From: Fusobacteriota bacterium | GTDB lineage: Bacteria; Fusobacteriota; Fusobacteriia; JAPLKR01 | Length of the DNA stretch: 16,757 nucleotides | Direction: 5' to 3' | Assembly: GCA_026387965.1 (NCBI GenBank) | Contig: JAPLKR010000044.1 | Coordinates: forward strand, 1-16,757 | Shown here: one piece after another, positions 1-6,330 of the stretch | Numbering within the stretch: position 1 is the first letter of the stretch | Layout: each line of letters starts with the position of its first letter | The notes under the pieces: model-generated | Databases searched by the model: none | What the model saw: only the letters and a program-made list of their open reading frames with translations | What the model was told of the DNA's origin: nothing | Program-made: the position numbers and the translations under genes

Positions 1-668
1 CTTTTTAAATAAAGCTCTGGTGAAATTCTCATATACATATCTTGATTTAATGCATTTAAGTGAGTAATAAATGGTTTTGCTGCTGCGCCACTTGCAACTC
101 CGTGAAGCATTGGCGTCTCGACTTCTAAGTATCCTAAGTCATAGAAATATTGTCTAAAATACTGAAGCAATTTTCCAACTTGTAAAATTTTATCTCTCAC
201 ATCTGCATTCACTGCAAAATCGAGGTATCTTTGACGGATTTTAATAACTTCGTTTGTAAGCCCTGAATGCTTGTCAGGAAGTGGTTGAATGTTCACTCCA
301 CATAGTTCGAATGTATTTACACGAAGTGTTAGCTCTTCAGTTTTAGTAAGAAAAAGATTTCCCACAACGCCTAACCAGTCGCCAATTCTTAGCATTTTAG
401 CGATCTCGTATTGTTTCTCACCTACTTCATCTTCTTTAATGTAACATTGAATCGTTCCACTAGTATCTTCTAATTCTAAAAAGATATTTTTCCCCATAAT
501 GCGGACACCTTTTAAACGCCCGGCAGTAGAATAAACTCTATCTCCAGCACCCTCTTTTCTAAGTGGTGCGATTTCAATCTCTTTATGGAAACGGTATCCA
601 TAAGGGTTTACACCTAATTCTTTAAATCTTTCAATTCTTTTAATGCTTTCTTCTCTTAATGTTGACAT
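1..668 (-). CDS. lysS: Lysyl-tRNA synthetase, class II, N-terminal part (cut by window edge)
   Basis: About 222 codons are visible; the gene runs off the left edge, so no stop is seen. The enzyme charges tRNA-Lys with lysine in the cytoplasm. The start is the ATG at 668-666, set by a strong AGGAGGGG site a few bases upstream. The protein opens [20 protein letters not shown], then has the OB-fold anticodon-binding domain at about residues 45-130 ([19 protein letters not shown], then the [20 protein letters not shown] strand region). The beginning of the class II catalytic core follows, with [10 protein letters not shown] and [20 protein letters not shown], ending near ISPELYLK just inside motif 2. 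These signatures are typical of bacterial LysS. The leader carries its own promoter and a hairpin, so it is probably transcribed by itself. Confidence 0.95.
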   Translation of the reverse strand, partial: MSTLREESIKRIERFKELGVNPYGYRFHKEIEIAPLRKEGAGDRVYSTAGRLKGVRIMGKNIFLELEDTSGTIQCYIKEDEVGEKQYEIAKMLRIGDWLGVVGNLFLTKTEELTLRVNTFELCGVNIQPLPDKHSGLTNEVIKIRQRYLDFAVNADVRDKILQVGKLLQYFRQYFYDLGYLEVETPMLHGVASGAAAKPFITHLNALNQDMYMRISPELYLK

Positions 669-691
669 TGTACCCCTCCTTGCAATTTATA

Positions 692-721
692 AAGATACTT
701 TAACATTTATTAAAGTATCTT
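692..721 (-). promoter_or_regulatory. Hairpin in the lysS leader
   Basis: A perfect 12-bp inverted repeat, AAGATACTTTAA and TTAAAGTATCTT, is separated by 6 nt. It lies between the lysS promoter and its ribosome binding site, so it would form a hairpin in the mRNA leader or act as a DNA dyad just downstream of the transcription start. Part of the arm (TTTAATAAAGTAT) recurs at 729-742 next to the -10 box. It has no U-tract, so it is not a normal terminator. It is also too short and lacks the features of a T-box. The role is unknown; an operator or an mRNA-stabilising stem are both possible. Confidence 0.6.
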
Positions 722-737
722 AAAATTCCTTTAATAA

Positions 738-766
738 AGTATACACTATTTCGATTTTTTTTTCAA
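738..766 (-). promoter_or_regulatory. Promoter of lysS
   Basis: Read on the minus strand: TTGAAA (766-761), a 17-bp spacer, then TATACT (743-738). Both hexamers are close to the sigma-70 consensus and the spacing is ideal. Transcription would begin near 731, giving a leader of about 63 nt before the lysS ATG. Confidence 0.7.
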
Positions 767-886
767 GCAGCATTATATGTTTTTTTGTTTTCTTCTCAGC
801 AATATCAGTATTTTAGACAGTTTTATATGTGTATTGATTTTGTTTTATTTTACGCCAAAAACACGTAAGCCATCTGCAATAATATT
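767..886. other. Intergenic region with no recognisable gene
   Basis: AT-rich DNA between the lysS promoter and the truncated IS630 transposase. I see no coding signature on either strand. The missing C-terminal end of the transposase, with its expected YSPxxNPIE motif, is not found here in any frame, which supports a real truncation rather than a simple frameshift. Confidence 0.5.
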
Positions 887-1213
887 TCAGATGGCGAATT
901 GTATAATTATAGATTCAATAACCTCTTTAACTTTATGTACTGGAAGATTATCCATAATTACAATGGCATCTTTAGATATTTGTAGACAAATAAATTCCTT
1001 GATGTATGATTGAAATAATTGCCCATTTAGTGCTCCGTCATATGCCATGGGAACCATTTCACCATTTAATATAATGGCAGATAATACAAAGAAACGCTCG
1101 AAGCGCACATCAAAAACATAATCCACAATTCTTTCTCCACCATAACTTCTTCCATAGAATCTTTTCATGCCTGTGTTAATCCCAGTTTCATCCAAAAATA
1201 CCAGTTTTTCCAA
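887..1213 (-). pseudogene. IS630-family transposase fragment (DDE domain)
   Basis: A 108-codon remnant from the middle of an IS630-type transposase. Recognisable motifs are KLVFLDETGINTGMKRFYGR (first catalytic Asp in LDETG), YGGERIVDYV, PMAYDGALNGQLFQSYI and IVIMDNLPVHKV (second catalytic Asp in MDN). The third acidic residue and the C-terminus are missing: the frame stops after VIESIIIQFAI. The N-terminal helix-turn-helix half (often a separate orfA) is also absent, because the reading begins with TTG immediately beside the palindrome at 1213-1258. It cannot encode an active transposase. The tail after VIES contains a 17-base word repeated at 9062-9078, so the transposase homology probably ends around 910. 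Confidence 0.85.
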
Positions 1214-1258
1214 ACCTCAATTGTCAAATTAAGTGCAACTTAATTGACAATTGAGGTT
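1213..1258. repeat. 46-bp near-perfect palindrome, possible abutted insertion-sequence ends
   Basis: The arms are AACCTCAATTGTC(A)AATTAAGT and its complement ACTTAATTGACAATTGAGGTT, about 21 bp each with one bulged A, around a 3-nt centre GCA. It sits exactly between a transposase fragment and a LysR fragment, and it supplies the last codons of the truncated LysR frame. There is no U-tract, so a terminator is unlikely. I infer that it is a joined pair of terminal inverted repeats or the scar of a lost element. A related half-site (AATTGT..AA.TTAAGTGCA) lies at 9067-9086. Confidence 0.6.
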
Positions 1259-1478
1259 ATGTTAACAGATCTCTCAGTAATTTTAAAAAATTTCTTTCCT
1301 GCAGGGATTAACTCAACTTTTTTGGTATGTCTTTCTAATAACACTTGATTTAACACTTTTTCCAATACCTTGATTTTTTTAGTCACTGAGCTTTGCGCCA
1401 TATAGAACGCTTTCGCCACTAACGTACAACTCTTTTCTCTAACCACATGGTCAAACACTTCAATATTATTTGGTCCAT
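1259..1478 (-). pseudogene. LysR-type regulator, truncated N-terminal fragment
   Basis: The remaining frame reads VFDHVVREKSCTLVAKAFYM, then AQSSVTKKIKVLEKVL and LLERHTKKVELIPAGKKFFK. This is the winged helix-turn-helix of LysR-type transcription regulators: a recognition helix (QSSVTKKI), the linker helix and the T-K-V-x-L-T-P-A-G-like wing. The effector-binding domain is missing; the frame enters the palindrome and stops at about 1240. An ATG at 1478-1476 has AAGG upstream but is one base out of frame with the domain; inserting one base would give M-D-P-N-N-I-E-V-F, a typical LysR beginning. So it appears both frameshifted at the start and truncated at the end. The regulated genes are unknown. 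Confidence 0.75.
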
Positions 1479-1494
1479 ACTTAACCTTAAAAAT

Positions 1495-1532
1495 AGTAGA
1501 AAAAGGGAAGTTTTCACTTCTCTTTTTCTACT
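1495..1532 (-). terminator. Terminator of mtnA
   Basis: A 17-bp inverted repeat (AGTAGAAAAAGGGAAGT and ACTTCTCTTTTTCTACT, one G/A difference) with a TTTC loop. On the minus strand it overlaps the mtnA stop codon and is followed by ATTTTT. It may also work for transcripts from the opposite side. Confidence 0.8.
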
Positions 1533-2571
1533 TAAATATCTTGGCTATATTTTTAACATATTTCGGTCTGATAATTCCCTTTTCCGTAATAATGCCATGA
1601 ATCAAATCGCTTGGAGTTACATCAAATGCTGGGTTATATACTTTAATTCCAGTTGGTGCAATTTGCTTGCCATACCAGTGCGTTACTTCTAAAGAGCTTC
1701 TCTCTTCTATTACAATCTCTTTTCCTGTCGGAGTTGCAATATCAATAGTTGAGATTGGGGCTGCAATATAAAATGGAATGTTAAAATGTTTACACAAGAT
1801 AGCAAGCGAGAGTGTTCCAATTTTATTGGCTGTATCGCCATTAGCTGCAATTCTATCTGCTCCCGTTATTACTAAATCAATTTTACCTTGTGACATTAAA
1901 AAGCCTGCCATATTATCACAATTAAGCGTCACGTCAAGTCCAGATGCAAAAAGTTCATACGCCGTGAGCCTTGCCCCTTGAAGATAAGGCCGGGTCTCAT
2001 CTGCAAATATTTTTAAGGGAATGCCGCGCTCTTTAGCTACATACATCACAGAAGTAGCTGTTCCATACCTTGAAGTCGCTAAAATCCCTGCATTGCAGTG
2101 GGTAAGCAGTGTCATATTAGGCTTAATCAGTTCTAAAGCATTCACTCCTATTTGTTTACAAATCTCACCATCTTCAAAATGAATTTTTACTGCCTCTTTT
2201 TCCATCTCTTTTACAATTTCTTGAAGTGTCCTCGATTTGAGTGAATACGCAAATTTTATCATATGTTTTACTGCCCACTCTAAATTAACTGCTGTCGGTC
2301 TGCTTGAGATAAGGTACTCTCCCTCTTTTTCTACCTCTTTAATCCAACCATCAAACTCTTGGCACTTAGCATCACGCGCTGCAAAATACAACCCATATGC
2401 GGCTGAAATCCCAATAAGAGGTGCCCCTCTTAGCTCCATATCTTTTATAGCGATATACATTTCTTTAACATTACTTCTCACACGGTATTCGGTTTCAGTT
2501 GGTAGCAGCAATTGATTGAGCACCAAACATACACCTTTTTCATATTTTATAGGGTTTACAACATCTGACAT
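1528..2571 (-). CDS. mtnA: S-methyl-5-thioribose-1-phosphate isomerase
   Basis: 347 residues, the usual family length. It belongs to the eIF2B-alpha-like aldose-ketose isomerases and converts 5-methylthioribose 1-phosphate to the ribulose form in methionine salvage; some homologues act on 5-deoxyribose 1-phosphate instead. Seen: RGAPLIGISAAYG (about 48-60), LLTHCNAG with the catalytic Cys near 159, ADETRPYLQGARLTAYEL (about 190-207) and TGADRIAANGDTANKIGT with the catalytic Asp near 239. The start is the ATG at 2571-2569, with GGAGG five bases upstream; a TTG four codons earlier lies inside that ribosome binding site and is unlikely. No other salvage gene (mtnK, mtnN, mtnD) is in the window, so the pathway here cannot be judged. 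Confidence 0.93.
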   Translation of the reverse strand: MSDVVNPIKYEKGVCLVLNQLLLPTETEYRVRSNVKEMYIAIKDMELRGAPLIGISAAYGLYFAARDAKCQEFDGWIKEVEKEGEYLISSRPTAVNLEWAVKHMIKFAYSLKSRTLQEIVKEMEKEAVKIHFEDGEICKQIGVNALELIKPNMTLLTHCNAGILATSRYGTATSVMYVAKERGIPLKIFADETRPYLQGARLTAYELFASGLDVTLNCDNMAGFLMSQGKIDLVITGADRIAANGDTANKIGTLSLAILCKHFNIPFYIAAPISTIDIATPTGKEIVIEERSSLEVTHWYGKQIAPTGIKVYNPAFDVTPSDLIHGIITEKGIIRPKYVKNIAKIFK

Positions 2572-2589
2572 TTTTTCCTCCAAATTTTT

Positions 2590-2619
2590 ATTCTACAATA
2601 ACATTTAAATTTTTTTGAA
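2590..2619 (-). promoter_or_regulatory. Possible promoter of mtnA
   Basis: On the minus strand TTCAAA (2619-2614), an 18-bp spacer, then TAGAAT (2595-2590), close before the mtnA ribosome binding site. The match is moderate and the leader would be very short, about 10-15 nt, so the call is tentative. Confidence 0.4.
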
Positions 2620-2790
2620 CCTGACCAAATTTTAATAAATCCAAATACTAATTCAAATTCATAGATTCCTACCTTTAAAGGAGGGATAATGTACTTTTCC
2701 TTTATCTGCGCTTCAGTACCAACCCTTTTCCATGTGGTTGTTGACGTCGTTTTGACTTCAAAGAATTTTTCAACCGTTCACACCAACACT
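2596..2790 (-). pseudogene. Possible decayed coding remnant behind the esterase gene
   Basis: In one minus-strand frame an uninterrupted stretch of about 60 codons runs from about 2780 through the mtnA upstream region. It includes the protein-like segments VEKFFEVKTTSTTTWKRVGT and IPPLKVGIYEFELVFGFIKI. It has no ATG, GTG or TTG start. A second frame just upstream reads VSVGVNG before a stop, as if a frameshift split a domain. The mtnA promoter seems to lie in its tail. I do not recognise the family. It might be the lost C-terminal domain of the neighbouring esterase or part of another gene; chance open frame in AT-rich DNA is not excluded. Confidence 0.3.
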
Positions 2791-2802
2791 CACATTTTTT
2801 TA

Positions 2803-3642
2803 CTACTCAACATAAACGCACTCTACTAATTTATCTTTAGCAAATTGGTGTTCATATAACCAAAGGTACGCAAACGGAAACCGTCTAGCCCAATCACGCT
2901 CATTATGACGTCCATTTTTTTCTTGCACAATGCATGTTTCTTGCATTGTAAAACCAATTTTTAATAAATACGCATGGTACCAATAAATTGACCATTCATA
3001 ATCTTTTGTAACATCATCCCATCCTTCATGCTCAATAGTTCCTAAATCTATGTATATCTTCATGGGGAAATGTTTTTTAAAATTATGAAGTCCTCTTGGT
3101 GCCCAGAAAATAGCCGCTGAAAATGCCCCTATCTTAGAGAAAATTTCTTGATATTTTAGGCCAATAAAGAGCGCCATAACACCACCTGCCGAACTCCCCG
3201 CAATGCCTGTATGCTCTCTTCCAGGCTTAGTTCTAAAAACTGCGTCAATTCTAGGCTTTAACGCATGTGCGATAAAATGAGCATGTGCTTCTCCCCCCTC
3301 TGTCGGGTTATATTCTACACCTCTTCCAAGTCGTGCATTCTCGATTCCTACAACAATACACCCTTGAGTTCGACCTTCCCACATCAATCCATCTAGATTC
3401 TCGTTAAGGCACCATCCCGCACCCATTTCAGACGTACAATCACTGAAAATATTTTGCCCATCAAGTACATAAAGCACTGGATAATGTTTGCTTGAATAAT
3501 CATAGTCATGGGGCAGAAATATTCTGATTGAACGACTCTTCTTGACTTCTGGCATTCTAAATCTCAGTACTCTATAAGTACCATCTTCTAATTGATGTAG
3601 TTTAAGTCTTTTTGTCCCACTGCCTCTATAATGTTGTTCCAT
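2803..3642 (-). CDS. Putative esterase, alpha/beta hydrolase (esterase D / enterochelin-esterase-like)
   Basis: 279 residues without a signal peptide, so probably cytoplasmic. The core carries VLYVLDGQNIFSD (oxyanion region, about 56-68), the nucleophile elbow GIAGSSAGG (Ser near 151), an acidic candidate in IYIDLGTIEHEGWDD (Asp near 199) and a His in NGRHNERDW (near 246). This is the pattern of the 'putative esterase' family that includes carbohydrate, feruloyl, enterochelin and S-formylglutathione esterases; the substrate cannot be read from the sequence. The start is the ATG at 3642 with AAGGGGGAG two bases before it. It begins 12 bases after the debranching-enzyme remnant ends, so both once formed an operon, suggesting an alpha-glucan related role. 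No clear terminator follows. Confidence 0.8.
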   Translation of the reverse strand: MEQHYRGSGTKRLKLHQLEDGTYRVLRFRMPEVKKSRSIRIFLPHDYDYSSKHYPVLYVLDGQNIFSDCTSEMGAGWCLNENLDGLMWEGRTQGCIVVGIENARLGRGVEYNPTEGGEAHAHFIAHALKPRIDAVFRTKPGREHTGIAGSSAGGVMALFIGLKYQEIFSKIGAFSAAIFWAPRGLHNFKKHFPMKIYIDLGTIEHEGWDDVTKDYEWSIYWYHAYLLKIGFTMQETCIVQEKNGRHNERDWARRFPFAYLWLYEHQFAKDKLVECVYVE

Positions 3643-3654
3643 TTCTCCCCCTTG

Positions 3655-4247
3655 CTATACAATCAGTTGATATTTTTCAATTACTCTCAGGATTTCTACC
3701 ACCGACCATGCTTGTGCAAAACACCCACAACATTCATGTAGCGTATCTCCGTCATATATTTCTACGATTGAGCCAATTACCTCTTCATTGTAAAAATGAT
3801 CTTTTAGTCCTTTCAACTGCATTTCCAACACTGATTTATCTTGATATATAAGGTAATGTGCATCTATGAAAGCCCCTATCGGCTTAGTCCAAACAGTTCC
3901 TTGGTGATATACACTATCTCGCTCAAATATGGTCCCATAATATTTACCACTATACTTACTATTATCCTTCGAAAGGCTTTTCAGTCTCATAGGCGTATAC
4001 AGCTTTTCAAAAACCGTATCCACTATCTCTTTTTGATTTTCTTGTAAAGAAAGGAGCATCTTTATAACACTTTTCTACTTTATGAGCCATCATGAAACGA
4101 TTCACAGATGGATTAAATGCATTCACAAGCATTCCTTGATATTGTCTTGAAAGATTGCCATTAATAGCACCACTTGAAAAACTCCCTAATAAGATATTCT
4201 TTACTACTGCCATTTTCATAGATTAGCTCGCTCCGATTGATTTTCAT
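3655..4247 (-). pseudogene. Glycogen debranching enzyme (amylo-alpha-1,6-glucosidase), internally deleted and frameshifted
   Basis: Three pieces in different frames together resemble one gene. An ATG at 4247-4245, with GGAGG upstream, opens MKINRSELIYENGSSKEYLI and stops after about 28 codons. The adjacent frame then gives LLGSFSSGAINGNLSRQYQG and MLVNAFNPSVNRFMMAHKVE, matching the N-terminal domain (normally S-G-x-x-G-x-x-x-R-x-Y-H-G-L-L). A third frame (4059-3655) gives the C-terminal domain: LYTPMRLKSLSKDNSKYSGK, ERDSVYHQGTVW, EIYDGDTLHECCGC and AQAWSVVEILRV. Family members are typically about 650-700 residues; fewer than 200 codons remain, so most of the middle, including most of the catalytic barrel, is gone. 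A TATAAT box lies at 4282-4277. It is almost certainly non-functional. Confidence 0.85.
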
Positions 4248-4295
4248 TCAACCTCCATATTAGCACTCTTTTCAACATTATATCATATTTAACGT

Positions 4296-4324
4296 GAAAA
4301 AAAGAGAGTTTCCGCTCTCTCTTT
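4296..4324 (-). terminator. Terminator of the first TSUP permease gene
   Basis: On the minus strand AAAGAGAGAGCGGAAACTCTCTTTTTTT: a GA-rich stem, a short loop and a run of seven T residues. It closes the permease gene ending at 4382 and separates it from the debranching-enzyme remnant. Confidence 0.85.
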
Positions 4325-4381
4325 AATAAATATAATCCTCTTATTCGCCTACTATAACTTAAAATAAGCCATTTTATCGAA

Positions 4382-5275
4382 CTAGCCTATTTCTCCATTG
4401 ATAAATTTTCTGCGGTCCTTCATAAACGAACGAAAAATCATATAAATATTAAATAGTATTACAACAAATAGTAACCAGTGTAGTCCAACAGGTGTAAAAT
4501 CTTTCAACAGTAAAAATGCTGCCACTACCCCAATACACCCAAAAATTCCCGCCGTAAGCGCCTCTTTTATAGGTAGCTGCTTTTTGCTTAGAAAAGAGAG
4601 GGCAATCGCAACTTCTTGAAGTGCCGCAGAGGTTGTCATGATTGGAAATACGGCAAGCGGTGTCATGCCTAGCAGAAAAAGTACCACTTGCATTGCAGCA
4701 TAATTTCCAACACCCACAGAGAGCAAAAAACTGATAAATATAAAACAAATAATGGCAATCACCAATTTGATTCCAAAAAGCCCTGCCACACTGCCACCAT
4801 TAGACATAATATGTAGCTGCGTCAGTATAAGAAGACCCGCAACGAGAACAAGGCCAGCAAGCATTGCTCCCCGAATCTTTTGTACAGGAAGCTTGGATGA
4901 AATTTTCGCACTAATAAATCCGCCAATAATACTGGAAATAACCAAAGCGAAGAAAGTCACAGGCTCAATATGAATGACTGAAAGAAAAAGTACTGCTTCA
5001 AGCCCGTTGGGAAGGACTTGCATTAAATTCAAATACGCCGGTATATCTTCATCTTTTACCGTTCTTGTTCCCTTTACCATCGCCATAGAAGCAGCAAAAC
5101 TCCCCACTCCTATCGTATCCAAAAACAGGGCAATAATTCCAATTACAGCAAAGATTACTTTCTTATGAAAACTCATAACATAGTCGAATGCTCTCGCTCT
5201 TTTTATCATCAAAAAATACGACAGTATCGACAAAATAATAATAGCAGAATCTAAAATCAAAATGCTTTTATTCAA
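4382..5275 (-). CDS. TSUP-family (TauE/SafE, DUF81) membrane permease, copy 1
   Basis: 297 residues, with about eight hydrophobic segments; the first spans about residues 4-23. The family exports or imports small anions, often sulfur-containing organic acids; the substrate here is unknown. Seen: LDTIGVGSFAASMAMVKGTR (about 52-71), the DEDIPAYLNLMQVLPNGLEA motif, IGGFISAKISSKLPVQKIRG and the second-half repeat VGVGNYAAMQVVLFLLG with FPIMTTSAALQEVA. The chosen start is a TTG at 5275 with GGAGG four bases upstream; the aligned start of the neighbouring paralogue supports it, although an ATG at codon 23 exists. A TATAAT box at 5311-5306 suggests its own promoter. It is a tandem paralogue of the gene at 5356-6246, well over half identical by eye. 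Confidence 0.88.
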   Translation of the reverse strand: MNKSILILDSAIIILSILSYFLMIKRARAFDYVMSFHKKVIFAVIGIIALFLDTIGVGSFAASMAMVKGTRTVKDEDIPAYLNLMQVLPNGLEAVLFLSVIHIEPVTFFALVISSIIGGFISAKISSKLPVQKIRGAMLAGLVLVAGLLILTQLHIMSNGGSVAGLFGIKLVIAIICFIFISFLLSVGVGNYAAMQVVLFLLGMTPLAVFPIMTTSAALQEVAIALSFLSKKQLPIKEALTAGIFGCIGVVAAFLLLKDFTPVGLHWLLFVVILFNIYMIFRSFMKDRRKFINGEIG

Positions 5276-5327
5276 AATGCCTCCAAAAATTTATTCAACC
5301 CTTATATTATAGCAGTTTTTGCAATAA

Positions 5328-5351
5328 TTAAAAAGCTGCCGAAGCAGCTTT
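5328..5351 (-). terminator. Terminator of the second TSUP permease gene
   Basis: On the minus strand AAAGCTGC, the tetraloop TTCG, then GCAGCTTTTTAAT. It is a perfect 8-bp stem with a stable UUCG loop and a T run, five bases after the stop of the gene at 5356. Confidence 0.9.
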
Positions 5352-5355
5352 CTAA

Positions 5356-6246
5356 TTATTGCTTAAATAAAAGTTTATCTCGCTTTGAACGCAGAAAAGA
5401 TTTTGAAATCATATAGATGTTAAATACAATTACAATTACAAGCAGCCAATGAAGATCACTTCCTGTAAACATTTTTATCATAAAAAATGCTACAATTACA
5501 CCCACACATCCAACAAGACCTGCAGTAATAGCCTCTTTTACCAAAAGCTTTTTATGTTTTAAGAAAGATATTGTTGTTGCTACTTGTTGAAGAGAACCGC
5601 TCGTGGTCATAATTGGGAATACTACCAATGGATTTATCCCTAGTAAGAATAAAATCACTTGCATAGCGGCATACCCACCTACACCTATCGCAGGAAGTGC
5701 ACCAATAAAGAAAAAACATATTACTCCAACGATAAGTTTCCATCCAATAAGGCCAGAAGCCATCCCATCATTTGGAACAATATTAAACAGAGTCAGTAAA
5801 AGAAGTATTGCTACAAGAATAAGTGCAATAATCATGGCGATTCGAATCTTTTGAATTGGAAGAAACTCTACTAAACGGCCACTCACGTACCCACCAATAA
5901 TACATGCAATCACTAAAGCAAAGAATGTTTTTAAATCTACAGTAACTACTGTTAAAAAAAGTACCGCTTCAAGTCCATTCGGCAATATCTGCATTAAATT
6001 CAGGTATCCTGGCATATCGTCGTCGCTCATACTCTTTGTTGCTTTAATCATAGCCATTGAGGTTGCAAAGCTTCCAATTCCAATGGTATCGCAAAACATG
6101 GCGACAATTCCAATCACTCCGAATAAACACATACGCCCGATACTTATGGTATATTTAAAAACACGCAATTTCAATAAAATCATAATAAAAACAACAATAG
6201 AAGCAATCATAATAATCGCATCTAGTCCAAAAATGATATCTTTCAC
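5356..6246 (-). CDS. TSUP-family (TauE/SafE, DUF81) membrane permease, copy 2
   Basis: 296 residues and about eight hydrophobic segments, collinear with copy 1. Seen: CDTIGIGSFATSMAMIKATK, DDDMPGYLNLMQILPNGLEA, IGGYVSGRLVEFLPIQKIRI, GVGGYAAMQVILFLLG and FPIMTTSGSLQQVATTISFL. The start is GTG at 6246, preceded by AGGAGGGTAA; its N-terminal hydrophobic segment aligns with that of copy 1. It is the first permease gene after the malE terminator, and it has its own terminator, so the two copies look like separate transcription units rather than subunits made together. The substrate is not evident. The proximity to the maltodextrin genes may be only positional. Confidence 0.88.
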   Translation of the reverse strand: MKDIIFGLDAIIMIASIVVFIMILLKLRVFKYTISIGRMCLFGVIGIVAMFCDTIGIGSFATSMAMIKATKSMSDDDMPGYLNLMQILPNGLEAVLFLTVVTVDLKTFFALVIACIIGGYVSGRLVEFLPIQKIRIAMIIALILVAILLLLTLFNIVPNDGMASGLIGWKLIVGVICFFFIGALPAIGVGGYAAMQVILFLLGINPLVVFPIMTTSGSLQQVATTISFLKHKKLLVKEAITAGLVGCVGVIVAFFMIKMFTGSDLHWLLVIVIVFNIYMISKSFLRSKRDKLLFKQ

Positions 6247-6292
6247 TTACCCTCCTATTATTTTATTTCGATTTAAGTCTAGCACTTATATC

Positions 6293-6316
6293 TAAAAAAT
6301 TCCACCCACGGATGGA
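6293..6316 (-). terminator. Terminator of the malK-malE unit
   Basis: On the minus strand TCCATCCGTGGGTGGA (six pairs including one G-T, four-base loop) followed by ATTTTTTA, shortly after the stop of the binding-protein gene. It separates the sugar-transport unit from the TSUP genes. Confidence 0.75.
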
Positions 6317-6330
6317 GATATCTTTTAAAA

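Noticed and set aside
1213-1258. Palindrome as a transcription terminator
   Set aside because: No T run follows on either strand, and it abuts truncated mobile and regulator fragments.
2687-2830. Plus-strand 47-codon frame after AAAGGAGGGATAATG
   Set aside because: The ribosome binding site looks good, but the product has no recognisable pattern, it runs into the esterase gene on the other strand, and the minus-strand frame is more protein-like.
4449-4748. Cys-rich minus-strand frame inside the TSUP gene
   Set aside because: It is an overlapping out-of-frame reading of a well-supported membrane protein gene.
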